Notes: generated from the letters alone by a model not told the origin. A stretch of DNA of 64,000 nt from Polyodon spathula (GCF_017654505.1 NC_054536.1:10191294-10255293); one strand, 5' to 3'; shown: positions 11,413 through 25,099, numbered from the stretch's first letter. Numbers and translations are program-made.

Positions 11413-14400
11413 TTTGTTTATATTTAAAATAAATAGCAATACAATTTGTACATTTTTTATATTAAATCAATTCATGCAGGGATTATTTTACCTGCTGGAT
11501 CTTTAGTTTTATTGTCAGTGGATTATGCTTCGACGCAGATTCATTTCAAACCCTGTTTATGGCCTCTTTGCAACTGTCTTTTATGATAGAACATCAAGCT
11601 CACTCTGTCAATTTGCAGCCTCTCTGTTGTTTCCTGCAGTACCTGTGTTAATGGGGCTACAGGATGTTCAGATAAGTCAGACACAGACAGATCGGTAAAC
11701 TCGTTCTCAAGGAAATCAGAGTCCAATTCAAAACAGCAACAGGAATCTGAAATTATTTCAGACATTTTAAAGCTGTTATAAAACACATGCTGGTGGCAGT
11801 ATTGTTTGAATTACCGACACACAGTCCCGTCTTAAAAACTAGCCCCAATTATCCCACTCATGTTGTCTTACTCGAGTGGGATAATGAATCCCGTGCTAGA
11901 TATACCCATGCTTATGGTATAAAAAGCTTTAGAACACCTTGTTTGTGGTGTGAATAGACACTGGTTAACAAGTACACTTTACTCTGTTATGCATAGTATT
12001 CATATGCATTTTTCTGCCATCACATGCCATCACTGAATTATATTAAAGACATCTTGAAAGCCTATCGCGAGTTAAGCCCACATTCGTGTGTTGTATTGTA
12101 CCAGCTTGGTAGAGATGCAGTGCCCTGTCTTTGTAAGTCTTACATAAGGATATTTTTGGATAAAAGTCAATTAGATTTATTTGTCTGTGTTCATTTGAAG
12201 GAATCAAGAGTCAAGAGAGTTAATACACTTCCTTCCTTAGTGTCTCATGCTTTCAATTTCCCTTACCCTTTTGGCCTCCACTCTGCGACATCTATTAGAT
12301 CTCAGTTAATGAGGACCATAGTCCTGGTTTGGTTGACTTGTCTACAATCTGATTCCACTTAGGTCTTGAATAGTGTTCCAATGGAATTATATTTGGGTTT
12401 CTAAGACATAAAAATAAATGGCATTGAACACAAAGCAGGAAGGTAAATAATCATTTACCCAGATGTGTAAAGCTGATAACGGTTCCAAGTTCAGAACAAA
12501 TGGTTTAAACTCAGTAATACAGTACTTCTAACAGTCTGTAAAATGCGACAGCAAGCACGTGTTGGCTTTACTTGTACCACTGACAACCATCTATGTAAAA
12601 GAACACTCTTTGTTTCAACATTTAATCACTTTTTCAATAATATGTACAATATGTATTATATAGTATACTGCATTACATATTATTATATTATACGTACAAG
12701 AATCCTGACACCTGATTACATCGACTGCCCTTGAAGAATTTGGTGTTGCTTTCTTAATATTTCAAGACATCCTTATTTCAGTATAATATATAGATATATA
12801 AAAAAAATTCAAAGAGCTATACATTTATTAATGCTTTATCTTTGAGAATATTCATCTTGTTGTTAGGGACATATATCTAATGCAGACCTGAACTAAAATT
12901 GCTGACAGCAGGAGGGACTTCAAAAGTAAAGTCCCTTTTCTTCATATCCAAAACTTAAGTTAACACAAGTAATAAACAAGTTAAATATAATATGACCCCT
13001 AGGAAGGAGTTTCTTCTGCAATAGGATTTTATTTAGTTTTGAGTACTGTGCTGATCTTATATTGTGGTACAGTTTCCTTAGACCAGCTTTAGCATTTAAT
13101 ATAAGAGAGTGTTGGATTGGTGTTTTCAATGTACATAATAATGTAAAGACTGCATGGATGATATGCTAGTAATGCATAACCAATATTTGGGAATTTCTTG
13201 TTTGTTCCTATGCATTTCATACAGTTCATCATGCACAGGCCTACAAACATAAACACATTATTTTCCAGTATATTTATATACTTAATACAGTATTTCAAAA
13301 TAAAATTGCATTTCAAGGTAAGATGGTTCTATTGCATTGTATTTCACCTTACCAATATATGAGGAAATGCAATATAAATACTACTAGGGGGTTATAAAAA
13401 ATAACACATTTGAATCTTGAAACTCAGATGTATATATTGAATGCAATTAAATACATTGAAATATAACTGTAACCACTTGAGTATTCCATAAAATTCAACA
13501 ATTCAACATGAGATTCTTACCGTACACTGTCAGCTTCAGTGCTCCCCTTATGAAAAACCCTGAAAGTGCTTTACAGAGCATTTTGGTCTGTACCTATCAG
13601 TGGTCCACTTTGTTTGCTAGAGAGAGACAGACCCTTTCAGCTAGAACTATAGACAATTGTGGGTCATGGCATATGGGTTAATATCTCTTCTGAAATGGAC
13701 ACTCTCCAGTACAGAGAACACAGAAGAAGGAATCTAATACCTGCTGACCAGCATGTAGGACAGGGCTGCTCAATAAGTCTGTTGAACCTTAGGGAGTGCA
13801 AACAGTAGAGAATCTAATTCGGAGCAGAAATGTATTTTATTACCTCTGGAGTAACACTGTTATCTAAATAGACCTGCTCGCTGAACATTTGTTTCACATA
13901 GTACTCCTTCTATATTTTCTCTTGGGTCACTTTAGCAATCCATTTATATGTGCAAAATACTACGAAGGCGCAAAGATCAAATTGAACTTTAACAACACAG
14001 GGACGGGTAGTCCATGAAATTGGATCCCATGAGTTTGAATCCTAAACAGGGGCTTTTCTCCTCCTCCATACCTTTGACCATCACACTAAACTAATAGATA
14101 GACGGCATTGTGTTTCACAATACTTCATATAACCTAGACAGGATATGCAAAATAATGTAATTATCTCATTTTTGTGTCATGGAAAAGGCTCATCTCAGTC
14201 TTTGTCACTTTGTTTACAGAACCTCTGTTTAAGGCAGTATATGACTGTGTAAAGGGTTCCAGTGGGAAAACTATTGTAATTATAACAGCTAGTATAGTTA
14301 GCACCAGGCCTATTGTAAAATCGTTTTTTAGATCAATAAATTCAATCTATTCTTGCTTCCCAAATGAAATGGAAAATAAATGGATATTCATGGGTGAAAA

Positions 14401-15554
14401 CTAGTATTAAGCAAACCAGATTAACAAAAATGTTGTCACTTTCCATTCACTCCTCTAAATCTCACCTGGGGTATTGCTCTGACTTTAGACTCCTTCTCAG
14501 CATCATTAGAAGGCACAAGGTAACAGTGTTCAGTAGCTTGAAGTTTAGAGATTAATAACAAAGGAGTTCCCTGTAGACAGATGCCTTAAGGTTGTGAAAA
14601 AAAAATTCAAAATAATAGCTAAAGGGTTTATGGATTTTAAACAAATATCACACAGTACCACTGGTACTGATATGGTAACATCATTCTGCAATGGGTTTCC
14701 GCTATGTAATTCTACACATCAGTTGTAGTATGCCCTTTACTATAAAACTATTGCATTGATTACTTGATAAAGGCCATGGGATTATATTTTAATGTCAAAT
14801 AGAACAATACTGTGGGACACTGTATCTTTAAATGGCTTAGGGTTTACATTACAAGTGCAATTCACTTAAATAAAGAGCATCTCATACAGAGACCTGATGA
14901 TTACACATTTCTCACATAGCTGCCACTTTCAGCAAAAATACTGCAAGTCTTTTAAAACAAACATTCTCCAGACATTTTTTATTTTGTCTGGATCTCGCAA
15001 GAAAAACATAAATTAAGGAAATATTCTTGCTTAAAATAGTTTCACCACCTACTCAATGGTGGCAGTTTTGTGTCTATACTGTACTATTAACACAATTGTG
15101 GTATTGCTCTTGTTTAATTTTCTGTCATTTTATGTCTTGCTGACAAAATCCTTTCATGCAATAAGAGACCATTAGCAGTTTTTCATGGGAAAAGGTTGTT
15201 GAAATGGATTACTCTCCCAACTGAAGACAAGCTAAAATATGTATAAAGAAATATCCACAAAAATGTTCCAGGTAATTTAAATCCTTTATAATGAAAGTAT
15301 GTATGATCACTGTGACAGTTTAATTATGATGCTGACTCTTTTTAAAGTGTTACAGAACACCATGAAAAGTTCACAAGAAACACATTAAGTTACCTTTTCT
15401 GTGTCCTGTGTTGTCTGTATTGCAGAGTTATATTTTTAAACATATTATCAACTCTGTACATTTTTAATCACACATCATGATTCGTAAATCAACTGGACAA
15501 TAGATTTCTTAACATTTACTTGGGTACATTTGCCAGGAGAAATATAAAAGTCTT
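11413..15554. other. AT-rich intergenic sequence, no feature recognised
   Basis: No coding similarity, terminal repeat or long tandem repeat is recognised. The longest ORF (12024-12362, 112 codons) has no visible domain, no splice context and ordinary AT-rich composition, so I treat it as chance. Confidence 0.5.
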
Positions 15555-15559
15555 CTAAG

Positions 15560-16142
15560 GATCGCGATGTATCCAGATCACGCTCCTGTAACAATGCTGG
15601 TTTTCTGTCATGTCAATCAGAGCACCATCACTGTTGCAGGATGGAGCATGAAAGACTGCTCTCTTCACCACACTGCCCCCTCCTACCTCCAATCCTGTGT
15701 GTCCCCTTACACCCTCTTTCGCCCTTTCCGCAGTGCCTCTACTGGCCAAATGGTCCTGCCTTCCCTCCACTACCCATCATCCTGTGCCACTCCTTCTCTT
15801 CCCTAGCCCCTTTGTGTTAGAACCATCTACCGGGGAACTTCAGAACTGCTCCTTCTCTCACTCCCTTCAACTGCCTCCTAACCCTAACCCTAACCACCCC
15901 TCCTATGCTGCATTGGACTTGCCTAAGCACCTTGTTACTGCAACCCCAGGTAATGCACAATTGCACTACTAATATGTAATTGTAGATACAACTTATTGCA
16001 GTCCTTACTTGCATTTTAGTAGTATTATTTGCACTTACTGTAAACTATATTGTATTTAAATATAAATCTTGGATTGCTACACTGTACTGCCCTGTAACAC
16101 CTGTAAGTCACCCTAGATAAAAGCTTCTGCCAAATAAATACA
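15560..16142 (+). mobile_element. 3' fragment of an L2-clade LINE
   Basis: The plus strand at 15660-15730 encodes APSYLQSCVSPYT and then FRSASTGQ, matching the L2-type ORF2 C-terminus (APSYL...PY.P.R.LRSA..G). The element ends in aacacctgtaagtcaccctagataaaagcttctgccaaataaata, split here as gtaagtcaccctagataaa and gcttctgccaaataaat, which is the widespread fish L2/RSg-1-like 3' tail. The coding part is broken by stops and has lost everything 5' of the C-terminus, as expected for 5'-truncated retroposition. Three telomere-like CCTAAC units at about 15877-15896 lie inside and look incidental. Confidence 0.65.
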
Positions 16143-16242
16143 TAATGGAAAACATGGAATACAGCAAAGTTACAACAAATGGGCTGATGCTGACTTTACA
16201 ACTAAAATGGTACACTGTGGTACAGCCAAACATGGGGCCATA

Positions 16243-16325
16243 TTAAGAACGTAAGAACATAAGAAAGTTTACAAATGAGAGGAGGCTATTCAGCCCATCT
16301 TGCTCATTTGGTTGTTAGCTGACAA
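16243..16325 (-). mobile_element. CR1-clade LINE 3' tail fragment
   Basis: The segment aagaacataagaaagtttac and the following gagaggaggctattcagccc match the 3' end of the longer CR1-like copy at 27636. The 8-bp direct repeat TTCTTAYG at the very end (minus strand) is typical of CR1 tails. Only about 80 bases remain. Confidence 0.6.
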
Positions 16326-18369
16326 GGAATTTACCACCATTCTAAATTACAATAAAGAAAAACAAAACATTTGTTAGAAAATATTCAAATAAACAACTCA
16401 GAATGTTTAACGAGGAGCCTCCACGTGCACTTTATTTCTTTCTTGCTATTTCAGTAGTATTAGCAGTTTGTTTTTCATTTTACAATAATGCTAGAGCAGC
16501 GGTAAATACTTTGTATGTAGGGACCCTGACAGTGTGCATATTATCAAGGTGTTTCTAACGAGAGGAACAAAATAGGATGTGTCAGCAAAACTCATGTAAT
16601 GAGAGATTGTTCAGGGTTATGCAACTTGTTATTAGTGAGACATTTCATTTAGATAGCAAATCTTTTCTTGAACCTTTATTTATATTACTTTTATTCCCTT
16701 TAGTAATTAAATAATGTATCTAATTAAGAAAGATGAAACTGGGAAATTGGTAGGTGTTTCAGTGATTGTCTCCATCCAATCTTGTTTTCAACTGTCTTGC
16801 TTCACATAAAATATAAATTTTGCTCCCTGATACATGTCGGTGTGCAGACATGATTTTACAAGCTCTACAGCCAGACCTGTGATCCAGATCTCATAGATCT
16901 GTAGGCTGCAGCTGATTACAGAGATTAAAGCATGGAAGAGTGTAACAAGCAATGTTGTGTGATGCACTGGCATGACAGATTGTGCCCCCCAGTCAGTGAG
17001 ATGAGATGAGCTTAAAACCTCTATAACTTTAATGAGAAATACTTGTGATGATTTCCCACATCATAGAACGGCAAGGGGACAGTTAACACAAATACAAACT
17101 AAGAAAAGTAAATGAGAAGTTACTCTGTCAGTTAAAAAAGCATTGGATCAGCTCCTGCCTTTTTTAAATTCATGTTTTGAGGCAAGGCTACTCATCTGCG
17201 ATCAACAGAAATGGTACAATGCATGGGCCTGGAGCAAAAAGGCAGTGAAAAGGTAAGCATTAGGCAACCTACCACCTCACTGCATGACACAATCTGTTAG
17301 GCTGGACAGTGTTATGCTGTGCTACTCTTTAGGTTTATGTGGGGATCAATTAAGCTGAAAGTTAATTTAAGGTATGCATTGATTTATATTATTTAATCAA
17401 ACTTTGCTAACAATTACCCAGTCGTTTTGTTTGGAATCTCTAAAACTAGAAAACTGTTTGGCAACAGCTGATCAATTCAATTTCAGTGGCAGAAAATATT
17501 ACATTTTAACACAGATTGATCACAAACATCAGACGTACCAAAATGAGCAAAATCAAAAGAAAAAGGTAATGTAGATATATAAAAATGTGAACAATTGATT
17601 AAAAAAAAAAATCATTATCTCAGGATGTTTCCTTCTTCAGCTAGATGGAAAAAGCAGTGCATATATATGCTTGTTTTGCTAGATGTTAGTTTTAGTTTCC
17701 AAGACAATCTGAATTGGCAACAACATTAAATAAAAAAAATTAAAATAAATCTTGACTCCTTAACTGTCTAGTGTTTGGTTTTTTTCCAGTGAACTTTAAA
17801 ATAAAGCTTTGCATTCATACTGGTACAAAGTGGCTGTTTGTTCACTTCAGACAGACAAAAGGGATGTTTCCATTTACAATAGGTTCCCGAAATGTGGTTT
17901 GTATGTCTTGGGAGATAAAGTCAGTATAAAATCATACTATGGATATTAATAATAAATATATTTTTTTCAGTTACTCTGTAGAATAATTCCCGACCTAATC
18001 AGGTGCAGAAGGAAGACAGAGTGCTGAAAACTGTGCTGCAATGCAAGGCACAATGTATTTAGTTTAGCAATGTAAGTTTCTTTAATTGTGCTTGTTTCAT
18101 AATGTAAATTCATTTTGCCTTGGCATTTCATTTCATATTGCATGACTATTAAACTGGCCTTTTCAATTAAATGAAGGGCCATTCTCAGCACTAATCTTTT
18201 AACAGCAGGTAGGAGCTAATGAAAAGCAATTAGGTTTCCCCAGAATTAAAGCATGCTGGTAGATGATTGGTTAGAGGACTGTTATGGATAAAGCAGTACT
18301 TATGAGTCAGAAAACGAATGGTTTGTTTAGCAGTACCTATGGCTATCTAATAATGTAGACTATGGCTGA
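16326..18369. other. intergenic sequence, no feature recognised
   Basis: AT-rich sequence without recognisable genes or repeats beyond short A and T runs. Confidence 0.5.
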
Positions 18370-18537
18370 GACCAAATCAAAACTCTGACAACCCGCTAAT
18401 CGCACTTAACAAAACTGTATTTAATAGTGTTTTCTTTTTATGAGTAGAAGAACTAAGATACTTACAAAAAATAGAAAACACTATTAAATACAGTTTTGTT
18501 AAGTGTGATTAGCGGGTTGTCAAAGTTTTGATTTGGT
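18370..18537. mobile_element. foldback MITE with ~65-bp terminal inverted repeats
   Basis: The left arm (18370-18435) begins GACCAAATCAAAACT and the right arm (18473-18537) ends AGTTTTGATTTGGTC. The arms match over about 65 bases with two or three mismatches, around a centre of about 37 bases without coding capacity. This is a non-autonomous DNA transposon. I could not identify a clear target duplication, so the superfamily is open. Confidence 0.85.
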
Positions 18538-20880
18538 CCCACCTTATATCTTGAACTGATGTATTTTTACTGGAACATATAGAGTAGATAATATACAGGA
18601 GAAGATGTGTTACTGAAACAGACTAACTGAGTTATAGTAGACAAGAAAGAAGGAAACCAATTAACTGTGGTGCAGTTGAAGCCAGCTAAACAGTGTAAAC
18701 AAGACAACAAAATGCTATGATTGATTGATCAGAATGCTGATGTCGATGATATAATAAACATGTCACTCTACATACTTATGTAAGCAAAAGGCTCACTTTG
18801 TTATTTTGCTCAGCAAACTCCCTTTTCCTGCTTCCTACTAGGCTTGTAGACTTGCAAACACATTTGCCCATTTGTTTTTCCAGGGGGAGTTTCAAAATGT
18901 ATTCAACCCCATTCTACCATGTGACAGAATTACCAATAAAAACCGCAGACAGATCCAGGCAAAATGTTTAGGAGGACATACTTCGAGTTTCATAGGATGC
19001 TGTGTACTGGATGGGGTCAAATGGGGTCATCTTGAATTAACTCCTTTTCTAAGCAGTGTAATTGCCTAGTTTGTTTCTTAATCCTGATAAAATATTTGAA
19101 TGGATTTCTTAGTCTTGCTGTCCTTTTTTTTTAATTGAAGCACTGATGTGTTTTGGGAGAAGAGGATATGGGCCCTTTCACTGAAAATGAACTAATTCCA
19201 CTATTTAACCATTTCAGTCAAATCAGATAAGGTCCTGCTTTAACATATGCCACCAGAAATCACGTGGGAAGCTCACAGCCTGAGCTAGTGTTTCCATGTA
19301 TCCTCAAAAAAGGAGTTTATTCTTAAACTCAACACAAATAATTCAGGATTTAAAGCATTAAGCCAAGGGATGAACATTTGTAACCTTCCTTCTTCCACTT
19401 CAGAAAGGAGCCTTCCCTGTGAGAGCAAGGAAATCTTATCAGCTCTAAACAAATAAATAAACAAAAGCATTGCTCCAAACTGTTTGTTTTTATAAAATTA
19501 TTTCAAAGCAGTTCAGTTTGAATGAGTGAACAAAATGCTTTCTTCCAAAAGCAAAGTCTGGGATTAGAGCCCGTTTTTAAGATCTAGACAGATTGTAGCT
19601 ACTTAATATGTTGCGTGCATTGTCAGGGATAACAGATTGAGAATTATACCACATAAGTGTCCTTGTGGACTGGTTGCCTTCCCTGCTTTTTGAACTTTGA
19701 GTGGAATCGTCAACCACACTAATAAAAATGCAACAGTAAACAGACTACAGAAAAGAAAAAAAAAACTGCATGATTACTACAGGTATAATGCCTCTTATCC
19801 TGCTGTTAAGGTTAGAAGTCAACAAAAATATAAGAGATTGATCTGCTCGTATTTTTAACTTTAGCTTTTTATTTACAAACACACACAGACACATTTAGTC
19901 TAAGCTGTTGACATTGTTCAAAAGGAAGTCACAGAAAGCTCCATTGGGACATGAACTTTATCACACAGAAACTCAATTCATAAGGCTTCAATTTAACTGC
20001 TCCTTGAGGTTCTATAGTGTGATTATGGGTCAAGGTGGTGAAATTAATGGTAACAAACAGACACTTGAAAAAAATTCAGAATTGTGTGGAAGCATTCATT
20101 ACGTGGCCTGTGTGAACAGACAAAGGATTTATTATGTGACTGGCTTCTAGATTTTCTTTAAACCTGCAAAACTCAAAAATACAATCTTCTTATGTATTAT
20201 ATACTTGAACATGGAACAGAGGTTCCAGCAATATGTAAGTTAAAGGAAATTAATATAAAAAAGATGGACTGGATTGATGTTTTTCCTCCCTGTGGATGGT
20301 AGAAAGCATGATTGCACTGGAACTGCATCACCTTTAGGCTCTGTAGCAGCAAGCAATCATTGTAATAGACTGTGTTAAAATAAACTGCACTGAAAGCAGC
20401 CAACACAGCTCTTATTTGAAAAATAATGATAATAATAATACAGGGAGCTCTATAAGTAACCATTTGGTAGTGCTTTCCAGTGTGAAATGTCTTGAAGCAA
20501 AGAGGAACGAATTTAGATTTTCTTTTTTATGTGTGTGGTTCAGATAGTCAACAAGCCATATATGATGATGGCTGATTTTTTTAGAACACTCTGTATATAA
20601 TATAGAGCACAATCTGATTCTCACCCTTCTAAGTGGCCAGAAAGACCACTTCTGGCTCACTCATCGCATATAATAGCACCTTTCAGCAGCCAGGCTTTGA
20701 ACATGTAAAGTATAAATGGGTCATCTGTACACACTTTACTAGAAGACAAGTTATATCTCTGAATACATGGGAAAACAAAACACAACAAAGCTAAATAAAA
20801 GTTTGCCGCAAAAGTCGAATGCTAGTCCCACTAAAACCTAAAGTGAACTGGCTGCTCTGTGTAAACCCTTTCTATACATT
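18538..20880. other. intergenic sequence, no feature recognised
   Basis: No recognisable coding region or terminal repeats. The ORFs present are under 90 codons and lack similarity. Confidence 0.5.
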
Positions 20881-20889
20881 GTTTGTGAT

Positions 20890-21376
20890 CAACATCCCCT
20901 ATTCCTGGGCTCCCAGCCTTCTCGGCTAGGCATTTCCTTCACAAGCACCGTCTTGCAGTTCAAGGCTTCTGTAGCAGTTAATCCTGTGGAGCGGATGCTC
21001 TCCTGGGTTGTGGTCGTGTGCAGGGGTAGATCCTCCTGAGCTTAATACTGGCTCCATCGCTTCAGCTACCAGGTTGATACAAACAACACTGTGTCTGCAA
21101 CTCAACAAACAAAACACAGCAATCTTCTCTCCGCGCCCCTCTGTATGGATATGGCCATGCAGTAGCCTCGAGCTGTAGCGCAGACGCTTTTTGAGCTTTG
21201 CGCAGCTTCCCTGGGCACACCCGCCAATCAATCCAAACAGAACAGATCAGTAGCAGGTGAGCCCACCTGCTCAATTAGTTGCTTAGCAATGCATCTCTTG
21301 TTGCGTGTCCCAGCTGCTTCTCTAAAGACACACAAGCACTCCAAGAATCAACGGCATGGTCTCCCTGTCACAGTAG
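20890..21376 (-). mobile_element. LTR-like fragment related to the copy at 31092
   Basis: On the minus strand it begins TGTGACAGGGAGACCATG near 21375. It then shares cagctgggac, a ttgctnngcaacyaattgag block and a ggctcrcc block with the LTR-like fragment at 31092-31319. The GC content is clearly above the flanks. A 5' LTR half is the simplest reading. The far border is not defined and no target duplication was found. Confidence 0.4.
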
Positions 21377-22759
21377 GGTAGTCTTCTATGGACTGCATAC
21401 TCAAAAGATGATTTAAGAGCTTTTGGTTGTTTGATTGAAAGAATAGTATATGTTAAAAGTATTTCAATACTATTTTAAGTCAATACCATCCATAATGTAA
21501 ATAATATTTCACAATACTGTATTTAAATAAAAGCACACAACTTAGCCACACCGTACATTATAAAAGTGTAAATATCTAGCTTGCTGCTTTGCTACCTGGT
21601 TTAAGATGATTTTTTAAGGAGGAATCACAATCATTTTTACATACAGATTGTAACAAGCTGAGGGTTCTGTAACACTGGGTCTGCTGCTCTGTTTTAAACC
21701 ACCAGTGTTCTTTTTTTGGTAAAGGAAACAGCCAACCACAAGATATAAAGCCTGTAGTCTGTTTTGCTTGTATGATTCCAGTAAAGGTTAGCGGTGACTG
21801 AAAGTCATTTTGATCTGTTGTCTGTAGAAATCAATATGGAATGATTTTCAGTTCTTTGAGCCAAGTTCAAAGAAAGCAGCTATTATACCTGACACCCAAT
21901 CGTCCCTTCTGTAGATATTTGAAGATTAAACAAGCAGTCACTAAATGCTGTGCTTATACTGAAGGGTTGTATCTCTCACATGTTTCCTAACATTTGGAAT
22001 GTTTTTTTTTTGGGGGGGGGGGTAAAGTCGCACAACAGACATTGTACATGAATATGAATAGAGAAACTACACGCCAAATCATTTTGAACCCCAAATTATA
22101 TTGAGGATTGATTTTGTAAACAGGTAAAATCCAAAAGGATCTACATTTCTTCCACACTAAAATCCCCTGTATAAAAATCCTTTACACTAAAGTTTAACTG
22201 TTATACAATTTTAGTTGTCACAATAAAACTAAGTCGCTGGATCTCTAAAATATTTCGATTTAAATCATAGCAATTAATTACAAACTACCTGGACTTACAA
22301 AAGTAAACATTATCAGAATGGTAACAATGCTTTTTTTTTGTTTTATTTTTACTATGAAACGCCAATCACTGCATTGATCATGTAACTGAATGCGCCAACA
22401 ACAAGGCCTGAAAAGGATTCACATGCACTGTTAACCTCTGAGATGCCTGTTTTATTTTTTAAGAGTGAGTCAGAGAAGCTAGACTAAGAAATACATGTCT
22501 TTATACAAAAGGCAGGCCTGGGTGAGCAAATCCATCACTTTGAACAGAACGTGTTGCCTCTGTAGCCGTCGAAACTCAACTGAGCTTCAAAAATACATCA
22601 TTCCCACAACCGCCACCCAAGGGAAACAAAGAACCAATGACATGAAAGTTCCTGCAGTCATACAACTAATAATAACACTGACATACCAAAATTGCTGCTT
22701 TTATGCTGTTATTATTATGTGTACACTGTTTTTCAAATCTTATTCAAAATTGTATGTGT
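21377..22759. other. intergenic sequence, no feature recognised
   Basis: AT-rich, with a T-run directly followed by a G-run near 22002-22021. No gene or transposon is recognised. Confidence 0.45.
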
Positions 22760-22769
22760 GACACGCTAT

Positions 22770-22888
22770 ACAAATGTTTTGTGGTTTGTTATTTTTTTCT
22801 GCCATGTACTGAACAGTGCTTTGCAATACTTTTGTAGAAAAAGTGCTATATAAATGCAATAAATAAATAAATAAATAAATAAATAAAA
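22770..22888 (+). mobile_element. LINE 3' tail ending in (AAAT)n
   Basis: The segment aaaaagtgctatataaatgcaat followed by an AAAT array (22859-22888) is the common 3' end of fish L2/Rex-type LINEs, in which a gc/gtgctatataaa motif precedes short tandem repeats. No coding part remains. Confidence 0.5.
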
Positions 22889-23584
22889 TCTCCGAAGACT
22901 GCAGAAGGACACAACATATTACCAATTTAAACAGAAGAAATAATTAATAAAATACAAATAAGAAAATAAAAAATGCATAAAGCAACTCAATAGAAATGTT
23001 ATATAAATCCCATTAATATGCATGACCCAACTGAAAATATTAGATTTATTTTTATTCATTAGCCTTAACTCTTTGAAGGTGAAGAGGCCAGAGCTAACTG
23101 GTAAAATAAATGTGATACTTTAAGTTGGGCCATGGCATATGATCTATCTATTTATATTTACTCAAATCACTTTTTAAAGAGAGGGATAAACAAAGTGAAT
23201 GGGGTGTTAACTGCTGATGTAGTGCCTGTTTTTAAAGTGTTGATGACTGCATGAACTGAAGTGGATTTCATGTTTTATAAATCGGTTAATCAGCGAGACA
23301 CGTTCAAGGTGATCTGGGCAATTGGGGGTGGTGTGTTTGATTGAAGGCGGCAAACTAATGATGTGTTTGTAAATTGGTAAGAGTAATGTTCCATAAACAT
23401 TTTGGGGAGATAGTAGACTCTCTACATTTATAAATCCTTTTTTTATAATTAGAAAAATATATTTATAATCGCACCATCTATGTCACAAAGTAAGTATCCA
23501 ATACACAAATTCACATTAACAAACATTTCTAATCACTGGTCATACTGTAATATTTAAAATCCATTTTAACCCTACTGATAACCA
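22889..23584. other. intergenic sequence, no feature recognised
   Basis: AT-rich, with no recognisable similarity. It separates the LINE tail from the 3'-deleted Tx1-like element. Confidence 0.45.
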
Positions 23585-24295
23585 TCATTCTAAAAACAAT
23601 AATAGCATCGAAATAATAGCAAAAAGCAAAAGCATGGAATACAGGGTACCAGTGGGGGAAATAAAACACCTTGTCACTAAATTAAAATGTGGTTTATAAA
23701 ACTGATCCAATCTGGACAACAAGATAATATTATCACAAAGTTCCGTCCGAGTGTATTGTCGTTTTTCACTATTCAAAGTTTTCCATACATCTGCTAAGTC
23801 GTGTTTATTTGCAATACTTAACAGTACTCTAGCAGATTGAGGGTGTGGTTCTGCATGATTCCGCTCCTCTCTTCAACACTCCCTCTTCATTACCACAGTC
23901 ATCTAACTCTTGGTCTAAAGTGTGAAAATAAGCTTCTGTTTCCTTGCCATCATTGAGTGCATACATGTTAATAAAAACAAAAGAATGATCCCCTTCTTTT
24001 ACTTTTACTTTAAGCAGTCTTCCTGTTATTATTTCAGTGGTATTAATCCAATCAAGCTTAAAAACCTCTTAAAATAAAATTGCAACCCCAGCACTTAAAT
24101 TTGATCCGTGACTGAACATAATTTCAACCTTCCAATCTTTGAACCAATCTGCCTGGTTTCTAACGGCAGAATGTGTTTCTTGTAGAAATGCTACTTTTAA
24201 CTTTTTTTTCATTAAGTTATTTAAATAACGCTGTACTTTTCAATTAGTCTCTACAGCCCTTAACATTTAAAGTCTCTATTTTACGTTTCTGCTGA
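23585..24295 (-). pseudogene. Tx1-clade LINE ORF2, endonuclease part only
   Basis: Downstream of ORF1 on the minus strand, translation yields pieces of the APE-type endonuclease that opens ORF2: ETLNVKG, then a FLQETHSA-like stretch, SHGSNLSAGVAILF, FINMYALNDGKE, RNHAEPHPQSARVLL and DLADVWKTLNSEKRQYT. The GDFN catalytic block between FINMYALND and RNHAEPH is deleted, and several stops and frameshifts are present. Reverse transcriptase and everything 3' of it are missing, so the copy is cut near 23585. LINEs normally lose their 5' end, so this shape implies a later deletion or rearrangement. The retained blocks match the other Tx1 copy at 33301 (DEPHSQSSRELAALL, DIWRCLHP). Confidence 0.65.
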
Positions 24296-24400
24296 TCGCT
24301 GCCTTTTACCTTTCCTCCATCACTGACTTCAGATTGAGCTTTTGGCTCTTCAGCAGTACTATCTGCCTTATCACTCGTTACCTCTGTCGCTTTCAACTGA

Positions 24401-25099
24401 TTATTCAACTGCTTTCTGCTGCATTTTATCTACAGATTCTTTAGCAACAATTGCACCCTGGCCACTGCTCCTCACAATCTCCTTGTCTTCAGGCTGCACC
24501 CCAGGCTGCCTATTTTTCTCTTTCTCTTTCTCTTCACACTCATGCTCACCTTCACCTTTCTCTTCACCACCTGCCTCAGTGTGCTTTCCTGGAAAGTTTT
24601 TAACAAAATGCGCCTCTGCACCAAAACTGAAACATTTCATTGCCTCCGTACTAGCAAAAATAATATAATCAGTCCCCTCTACTTAAAATCTAAGCGAGAT
24701 ATTAAAATCATGATAAATGTCTTTCAAAATCATATTTAAATGTCTCTGAAAAGACCCAACATTTTTCAGTTTCTGAGACTTACAACCAAGCAGGATTCTT
24801 TGGGGGCTGTTTACAATCTGACCATATCTTGAAAGCACCGCTTCTATTAACTCATTTTTAACAAAAGGAGGTACATTCGATAAAATAACTCTTCTAAAAG
24901 GTACCGCAAGTGGCTTTACAGTAACAAAATAATTATTAATTACAATCCCCTTTTCCACTACTTTAAACACAAGATCGATGTCGCTTAAGAAATCAACAAC
25001 CAATCCATTCATTCTGGACTCAGACTTTATGTTGTTGCACCCAGCAACTTTTCCCAACTCCAAAACACACTGTTCTAAAGCCACAAAGTCATCTGTCAC
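24401..25099 (-). pseudogene. Tx1-clade LINE ORF1 (nucleic-acid-binding protein), broken
   Basis: ORF1 of Tx1-like LINEs encodes an RNA-binding protein of the retrotransposition particle. From the minus-strand start at 25099 the frame reads MTDDFVALEQCVLELG, then VILSNVPPFVKNELIEAVLS and LLGCKSQKLKNVGSF, an RRM-like block typical of this ORF1. A TAA at 24683-24685 interrupts the frame, but it resumes without a shift as VEGTDYIIFASTEAMKCF. The zinc knuckle that follows is degraded: CFSFGAEAHFVKNF keeps the first Cys and the His, while the second and third Cys positions are Phe. A Lys/Glu-rich C-terminal region extends to 24401. The frame may extend upstream of 25099, where similarity is uncertain. 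Confidence 0.7.

Noticed and set aside
12024..12362. 112-codon plus-strand ORF
   Set aside because: No recognisable domain and no splice or promoter context. The length is expected by chance in 64 kb.
15877..15896. Three CCTAAC units resembling a telomere repeat
   Set aside because: Too few units, and inside an L2 fragment. No evidence of a chromosome end or fusion site.
20926..21231. 101-codon minus-strand ORF
   Set aside because: It lies in an LTR-like block and has no domain. Elevated GC explains the open frame.
22859..22888. Regular short repeats considered as a CRISPR array (also 48176-48242, 49835-49869)
   Set aside because: These are simple AAAT or ATT microsatellites without spacers, in vertebrate-type DNA.
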